Assembly: GCF_030272615.1 (NCBI RefSeq)
Contig: NC_081405.1
Span: 575,407,752 to 575,471,751 of the forward strand
Origin: Cryptomeria japonica
Taxonomy: Eukaryota; Streptophyta; Pinopsida; Cupressales; Cupressaceae
DNA length: 64,000 nt
Direction: 5' to 3'
The translations under genes were made by a program, and so were the position numbers. The notes under the pieces are model-generated. The model saw only the letters and a program-made list of their open reading frames with translations, was not told the DNA's origin and did no database searches. This document shows positions 58,036 through 64,000 of the stretch, in pieces; position 1 is the first letter of the stretch, and every line of letters starts with the position of its first letter.

Positions 58036-58827
58036 TCATTTCAAAGGAAGCTTACTTCTATATTTGTCAGTTCCTTTAGGAAGTTTCCTGGCAAGGAGAG
58101 CTTCCAATGCCATCAAAATCTCCTCATCATCCATTTCTCTGCTATGTCTTGGTTCACCACTAGTGGTAGCTTCTTTTCCTTTTCTGGATGGTACAGTAGA
58201 AGCTTTAAAAGTTGATTTAGTCTTTTGAACACTACCATCAAAACCATTTAGCTCATACGCTATCAAATTTGTAATGATGGATTCTAGGGATACCTTAGTC
58301 TTGTCTATTGATCTTAGCTCTTGAATAGCAGCAACCCTTATTGCATAGGCTAGTAATAAGGATCTTAGGACTTTTCTTACCACAGTGGAGTCTTCCATTT
58401 TACCACCTGCCCTCTTGATATCTCCAACAATGGTTTTGATTCTTATTCCATACAGTTGAATGGTCTCACCTTCAACCATCCACATGTCTTCAAACTTTCC
58501 TCTAAGGATTTCTTCCTTAGATTGTTTTACATGCTCATCACCACGATAGATATTTTCAAGAGTATCCCATACCTCTTTGGGATTTACCTTTTCTTGGACA
58601 TCAATAAACTCAATGTCAGATAAACTACTAATTAGGGCTTCCATGACTTTCCCATTCTCCTGCATCTCTCTCTTTTGGTCATCGGTGAGAGTACTAGTAG
58701 GGGCAAAATAGGCATTCTCAACATAGCTCCAGTGTTGAGCACCCATGCTTCTGATGTATATCTTCATTCTTTCTTTCCATATACTAGAATTTTCTCTGTT
58801 AAACTTTGGACCTTCCCTCTTCATCAT
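58036..58827 (-). pseudogene. gag: Element D Gag (UBN2-type)
   Basis: 263 codons open from MMKREGPKFNRENSSIWKER. NSSIWKERMKIYIRS, PKEVWDTLENIY and LRGKFEDMWMVEGETIQ are typical of copia Gag of the UBN2 type. The C-terminus is Lys/Ser-rich and leads into the zinc knuckle. The only long intact frame of element D. Confidence 0.88.
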
Positions 58828-58884
58828 TAGACTGGGATCTTTACCTCAACTGGTTAAGCTTATAACATAGAGGACCTTGAGGAT

Positions 58885-58897
58885 GCTCTGATACCAA
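58885..58897 (-). other. Element D primer-binding site
   Basis: On the element strand TTGGTATCAGAGC, one base after the LTR end: an exact initiator-Met site. Confidence 0.92.
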
Positions 58898-58898
58898 T

Positions 58899-60313
58899 TG
58901 ATAACTCAATGATGAATGGATAGTACCAAACCGGTACTGAGAGGGGGGTTGTGAATCAGTATAGACAAAAACACACTCTTAAACTAGTTTGTCAGCAAAT
59001 ACTGTGCATTGACAGACAAATAGTAACACCGGTCCTTAAACAGAGTACAACCGGAAAAACCTAGAATAACTGAGACAAGCATAAACTAGTTGGCACTTAT
59101 CTTCTCATACAATCTAACACTTCATTTCCATTTCACCCTTCTGCATGAACAGGTAATCTACCATCAAAGATATACATATAAGCAACTAGATCAACATGAT
59201 TCACCGATTGAAAAACAACAACATAGCATCACATGAAGAAGACATCACACATGACACACATACTTTTCACATGGAAACCCAACTGGGAAAAACCACGGTG
59301 GGTATGAATACCCACAAGCTTGTTTTTGAACTCTTTAGAAGTCCACTTTGTTAGGAGCCTTGTCCAGTTAAAGACTGATACAATAGGTTCTATTAGGAAC
59401 CGATCCTGTTAGGGATCATCTGGTTAAGGGATGGCTAGAATACTTGGTTAAGGGTTAAACCCTGTTAAAGGTTACCTTGTTAGAAGATTTCAAGAACTCA
59501 ATGGTTTTGAGTCACCCTATTAAAGGATTTACAGCAAGCCGATTAAGGCTACCCTGTTAAGGGATTGATCAACTATTGAGGTGATTAGAGATCAAGATCT
59601 TCCTAAGCTCCTCTTCACTTTTTGCACTTACACTCTGTAGGTATCACTTCTCTCCTCTGTTCTGGCAAGAATCACATATCTCTTCTCTTGGATACACACA
59701 CATAACTTTTCCCAAAAACCTCAGAAAGAGACACAACATCGACCTTATAGGAAAATAGATAGGTCAGTAGCATAAACCCTAAACCCTAAACCTGTTAGGT
59801 TAACGAATTCAAATGGTTCAATCCTGACTGTTGAGCACATGACATTAGATGCAACAGTCTTGATCCAATCTCAATACATTCTCCATCGTCCATTTTCCAC
59901 TGATTTCATGGTAGCTGATAACCCATCACATGTTATCACCATTTACAGACTTCACACATTCCGAAGGTAGATAGGAACAAGATCCTCCATGCACACAAGG
60001 CTTACATGGCAACATGATCTGTTCTTCATTATCATGCTAAGTCATCACAGACAGTCACCGGTTGAGCCACACAGGCTTGAAGAACTTCAACCAGAAACCC
60101 TGAAGTTGAGACTACCAACTGGTAGTCATACAACACTTCCATGTGCCGGTTCCCATAACCATATGTCAGTTCACCTTGAACAAACACGCCACTTCACTTT
60201 CGCACAAATGTCGGTTCACAGTGTTATATTGGTTCTCTTCTCTTCATCATATTAACATAAATGATAGCACACAATGTCATTATGTCCTCATACTGGTTCA
60301 CATAATGCCAATA
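58899..60313 (-). repeat. Element D right (5') LTR
   Basis: 1415 bp, starting TGATAACTC and ending ccaata (the other LTR ends ctaaca). Followed by GGTCC. It includes three telomere-like CCCTAAA words near 59774, which are part of the LTR. Confidence 0.92.
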
Positions 60314-60318
60314 GGTCC
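60314..60318. repeat. Target-site duplication of element D, right (GGTCC)
   Basis: Second copy of 44983-44987; host sequence ACCATGG follows. Confidence 0.92.
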
Positions 60319-60984
60319 ACCATGGAATGCTTGGTTTTAGGGAATCCTTCACCCGCCTGTAACAAAATTGCAATATCTCACAAGCTATAAAAGTTCAAAA
60401 CATCAAACCAAAAGAAAAATGAAAATAAAACATAAGACTAATGATCGATTCCCCTATCTTGGTCTTTTCAATCCATACAAGGCCGTTCAAATGCAAAGAG
60501 AGTAAAGACACAATGTTTGGGAACTGTACTTGTTAATTTTGCTTCCAGACCTTCAACAACAAACACCCTTCAAATTTCCAAGCCTTATATTGGCTTTGGA
60601 GTGGTTACAACCTTGTGCAACCGATTGGAATAACCAACTAGCCATTGGTGTACAAGTTAGGTAAAATGTTGCAAAGTTTCTATGAGCAACTTTTGCATTG
60701 GGTGAGAAAATTTTCTCAACCCAAAGCTTGGTCACTTCCAAATGAATCAGATGACCTCAACAACACTTTCCATTCCCTCTTAGATAGACAAACAATAAAA
60801 AATAATTCAAAACCTATCATGGCACCCATAAGAGCCTATGAGCCAACATCGGCTAAGAAATCACTCTTAGGGTCCTTACAAATCTTGATCACACACATGA
60901 CCACAAATATTCCATATTACATAGCAAAGAATAGGATTCCAACATCCTGGTACATGAAATAAACAAAGAAAAATGACAAAAAGT
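60319..60984. other. Flank of element D, probably old LTR sequence
   Basis: Continues the sequence interrupted at 44987. An open frame at 60645-60962 (105 codons) shows no recognisable motif. Nothing else supported. Confidence 0.4.
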
Positions 60985-61424
60985 GTCAGTGTGCCCTTGC
61001 ACAATTTGGGTGGCTAGGTGGGGTTTTGCCTCAGTCAAACCCCTATTTTAGTGATTTATACCTCCACAAATAGCTGATAATGTACTAAACATGTGTGTGC
61101 TAGAACCTTGTGTGTATGCAAGATCCTAAATGATAAGAAACAAGAGCTAACCTATGCTTTGGAGAGTAAACCCTAAATGCATGTAAATGTAAATGGTAAT
61201 GCTCCAAATCAAATATGCTAAATTATCCAAAGAATGAACGTAAATGTGTAAATAAGTATAAAGAAGCTCATACAAAGACATGAAAATGACATGAAATCAT
61301 ACTAATCCCCAAGAGAGAGATATTTACCACTAGATCTCCTATTACTCTTAAGTGTCTTCAAGGCTCCTAATTGATGATGAATGCTTGATGAAATGTTGTT
61401 GAATGTTGTTGACTTTTCTTCAAG
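60985..61424 (-). repeat. Inverted copy of part of the F LTR
   Basis: Reverse complement of 42690-43077 with substitutions and small gaps: shared blocks include the paired ggtttgactRaggcaaaaccc, the ctctccaaagcataggRt and the cctcaatgtcttcaaggc-type segments. Ends where element E begins. Confidence 0.8.
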
Positions 61425-61445
61425 ACTAGTGTTGAACATAGAATA

Positions 61446-61471
61446 CCACTGAGAGGGGGGTGAATCAGTGG
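61446..61471 (-). promoter_or_regulatory. U5 stem-loop of element E LTR
   Basis: CCACTGA (61446-61452) pairs perfectly with TCAGTGG (61465-61471). The two outer pairs differ from D and B but stay paired. Confidence 0.65.
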
Positions 61472-61704
61472 TTCCTAACATTTTTCTTTTCAGATCTAAC
61501 TTTAGACTATCAGTTATTCACTTAACAACTAAACAGTCATACCGGTAATACAAGAAAGAAGGCCAAAGAGATCATTCACACAAAAGTAATCCACAACACC
61601 AGATTTAAGAGGAAAACCCAATATGGGAAAAACCTTAGTGAGAAAAACTGTTGGAGACTACTGCTCCAATCTAGTCTCATAGGTAAAACACCGACTTACA
61701 AAGA

Positions 61705-61856
61705 TTTAGGGCACCAACCCAAGGAGCACCAACCCCTGCACTTTTAGGGCCCCAACAAAAGGAGCACCAACCCCTGCACTTTTAGGGCACCAACTCAAGG
61801 AGCGCCAACCCCTCCACTTTTAGGGAACCAACCCAAGGAGCACCAACCCCTGCACC
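61705..61856. repeat. 38-bp tandem repeat, four units, in E LTR
   Basis: Units start tttaggg at 61705, 61743, 61781 and 61819, each 38 bp, with a caaccc-rich core (ggagcaccaacccctgcac). Confidence 0.95.
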
Positions 61857-63044
61857 AAGCTTCAACTTGGTGATGTACATTGAAATACTATTTGAATGCA
61901 ATTAAGGCTTCTTGTTGAAAATGAATTCTAGAACTCTTTGATCAAATAACTCTATATTGCATGACAGTCTTATCTCCTCCACTTAATCTCACACTACCAG
62001 TTGTGAGATTACTATCTCTAAGTCTCAACCTCTATTATCTTTCTCTCCCTTACTCACACAGTCTCTCAACACACTATATCACACATGGATGTTGCCTGCT
62101 CTACCACACCTTGCCGGTTATGCTCAACTGCAAGATTGTAGTTCTTCCTATAGAATCCCCTCGCCAGTATGCTTTCTCATGCATACTGCAACCTTCTTAT
62201 AACTCTTTCTATATCTAGAAATCATTCTCCTTTCTCAGTCTCTCTTCTCTTCCTTTTCTTCATAACATCAACTTCTATCTTGAGTTCTCATCTCTTATCC
62301 TATGATTTCCCGCTAGAAACTAATTCAAACTCTTGAGTGGTTAGGGTTTCGTCTTCCTAACATGATCTTCATGAGATCTAATCCAATGTGTCTTGGATCA
62401 ATCACCCATCCTTCAAGACTGCATGTGTACACGGTTTCCATTATCCAATCCACATTTTCTGGAAATAGCAATCTCGAATATGATCTTCAACCTTGAACTC
62501 TATCAACACATAAAACACTTCAGTTGTTTCCTTTTCAAGGTCTTCCTAAGTTGCATTTACTTTGCATCAATCTAAGCACCAAATACTCCCTAATCTTGCT
62601 CTATCATTCTTTCTTCCTCAAGCCACAACGGTCAGTTACAATCCCGTGATTTGTGGTTGTTTTGCTAATGGCAATTATCTATTTCAATGACCCTGTCGAT
62701 GGGGCTTCATCGACCAGAACATGTTTTCCACCTCTAATCCACATGGCATCACAACAATCAAGGCGTGGCCCACCAACACCAAGTTGGTTCAGCAAGCTAA
62801 TACCAGTGCATCCCTTGGTCAGTTGAAACTTCTTCTTCTCTGAACTGGTAGAGCACACTATACCGGTTTCACCTCCAGTGGTTTGAGACAACTTTAACAT
62901 TCTGCCTCTTCATCATAAACAAGCAACTATCCTTCAGATCGGTTTATACCTTACTGGTAAGCCTTCATTCTTCTTGCTCAATCTCATGTGAATATCCATC
63001 ATGCCGGTTAACATCAATGACAACTTAATGCCCAAATTCCAACA

Positions 63045-63058
63045 ATCTCCCCCTTTGG
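63045..63058 (-). other. Element E polypurine tract
   Basis: Plus strand atctccccctttgg; element strand CCAAAGGGGGAGAT, as in A and D. Confidence 0.88.
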
Positions 63059-63224
63059 CATTGATGTCAAGTTCTCATGAGACACTGAATACCGGTACAT
63101 TTCTCCCCCTTTTACACAATGATAAAGGGTATTGTCCACTCCTCCTTTGATCCATACCAAGCTCCCCCTTTGACTGCTATCAGGTCCCCCTAAACCACAG
63201 AAAGCCTTCCTAGATGGATGACAC

Positions 63225-64000
63225 AACTCCCAACTTGTGTCAAAGATACTCAAAAGTGCTTACCGATAATGGTTTTGTGAAAACATCTGCTACTTGTTTG
63301 ACAATAGGAACATAATCCATTCTTACCTCCTATCCTTCAACCTTCTCTCTGAGAAAGTGATACTTGATAGCAATGTGCTTTGTTTTGGAATGCATGATAA
63401 TTTTCTTTTCTATGTTGATTGCACTCAAATTGTCACACCAGATGAGAATAGGATCAATGATGTCCACCTATATGTCTTTGAGAGTCTTCTTCATCCAAAG
63501 CACCTGAGAACAACATGTATCAGCAGTAATGTCCTCAACTTCAGTAGTAGATAGAGAGACTAAGTCTTGCTTCTTGGTATATCGTGAGACCAATCGGTCA
63601 CCTAGAAAGAATGCATCACTACTTGTGCTCTTTCGATCATCAATTAATCCTGCCCAGTTAGCATCAATGTATGCTTTGAAGAAAAAATCTCCTTGTTTAG
63701 GATACCACAAACCATAGTTGAGTGTTCCTTGTAGGTACCTAAAAATTTTGCTAACAACATTCATATGTGACTGCTTTGGTGTAACTTGGAATGTGGCCAC
63801 CATGCACACTACCTAAACTATATCTAGTCTTGAAGCAGCTAAATATAGTAGACTTCCTATCATGGATCTGTACAAATTCTGATCTACCACCATTGATTCA
63901 TCATTTTTGTTCAATTTGCTACTGGTCACCACAAGGGTACTTACCGGTTTACAATCTACCAGTTGGAATTTATCCAGTATCTCCTTTTCATACTTGACTT
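63225..64000 (-). pseudogene. Element E pol: end of RT and RNase H (partial, broken)
   Basis: Reading from the window edge: KYEKEILDKFQLVDCKP, YRSMIGSLLYLAASRLDI, IFRYLQGTLNYGLWYP, YIDANWAGLIDDRKSTSS (RNase H Asp), WCDNLSAINI, SKTKHIAIKYHFLREKV and DVFTKPLS. Several TAG and other stops break the frame. Confidence 0.9.

Larger units (their letters stand above)
44988..60313 (-). mobile_element. Element D: SIRE-like Ty1/copia LTR retrotransposon, nested and decayed
   Basis: LTRs start TGATAACTCAATGATGAA on the plus strand at 44988 and 58899. The domain order on the minus strand is Gag, protease, integrase, RT, RNase H, the copia order. Primer site, polypurine tract and GGTCC target duplication are all present. 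The acidic integrase-RT linker and the LTR structure suggest the SIRE/Maximus lineage (inference). Element B sits in the left (3') LTR. Confidence 0.93.
61430..63044 (-). repeat. Element E left (3') LTR
   Basis: 1615 bp starting TGTTGAACATAG and ending TTCCAACA. It holds the U5 stem-loop (61446-61471), a GGTTTTTCCC-type block (complement near 61610-61640) and a 38-bp tandem array. The partner LTR lies outside the window. Confidence 0.85.
61430..64000 (-). mobile_element. Element E: Ty1/copia retrotransposon, 3' part only
   Basis: LTR, polypurine tract and the RNase H end of pol on the minus strand. Related to element D in domain sequence and in LTR signals. The rest lies beyond position 64000. 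Confidence 0.88.

Noticed and set aside
59770-59795. Telomere repeat or interstitial telomere
   Set aside because: Only about three CCCTAAA words, located inside the D LTR with a diverged counterpart near 53984.
60645-60962. 105-codon plus-strand frame
   Set aside because: No recognisable domain, lies in probable LTR sequence; no better than chance for its length.
61705-61856. CRISPR-like array
   Set aside because: Units are contiguous 38-bp tandem repeats without spacers, inside a plant LTR.

Overview
The window is repeat DNA from a plant nuclear genome. There is no convincing host gene, no rRNA or functional tRNA gene and no organellar sequence. It is AT-rich and made almost entirely of nested retroelements: Ty3/gypsy with a chromodomain-like tail, SIRE-like Ty1/copia, plant L1-type LINEs with RNase H, a TRIM, and two non-autonomous LTR families. 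The plant initiator-Met primer sites, stacked long LTRs and heavy decay by stop codons fit a large-genome seed plant. A gymnosperm is plausible but is inference only.

Layout. (1) 1-23690: an old degenerate copia-like element (C) whose left LTR is split by a minus-strand gypsy element (G, 289-19779). G has LTRs of up to 3.9 kb and one long gag-pol frame at 16584-11884. G's left LTR is itself split by a complete plus-strand non-autonomous element (A, 1524-9194, TSD ATAAT). (2) 23691-27098: featureless AT-rich spacer. (3) 27099-29472: a 5'-truncated LINE with a 21-bp target duplication, holding the end of RNase H and a further downstream reading frame (ORF3). (4) 29473-31944: spacer with one open 186-codon frame. 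(5) About 31945-40560: a long, decayed minus-strand LINE (CCHC ORF1, endonuclease, RT, zf-RVT, RNase H, ORF3), with a second LINE fragment (32495-34154) inserted in its ORF3. (6) 40561-44982: remains of a plus-strand gypsy-like element and its long LTR (F), which hosts a complete 335-bp TRIM (43812-44146). (7) 44988-60313: a minus-strand copia element (D, TSD GGTCC) whose left LTR is split by a second non-autonomous element (B, 45450-53519, TSD GAGCC). (8) 60319-61429: flank with an inverted copy of part of the F LTR. (9) 61430-64000: LTR and pol end of another minus-strand copia element (E), cut by the window edge.

Three things deserve attention. First, the TRIM's 135-bp LTRs each contain a tRNA-like domain with A and B boxes. 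Second, two LINE copies share an extra ORF3 downstream of RNase H, and one of them is bounded by a TSD, so ORF3 moves as part of the LINE. Third, elements A and B are different LTR families but share one design: a coiled-coil Gag-like ORF1 with 4-5 zinc knuckles, a long spacer, and a homologous unknown ORF2 of about 1100 codons, with no protease, integrase or RT. Their primer site, polypurine tract and U5 stem-loop match copia D and E, which suggests mobilisation by SIRE-type copia enzymes. In-frame stops in A and B are mostly TAG where CAG fits, the mark of cytosine-methylation decay.
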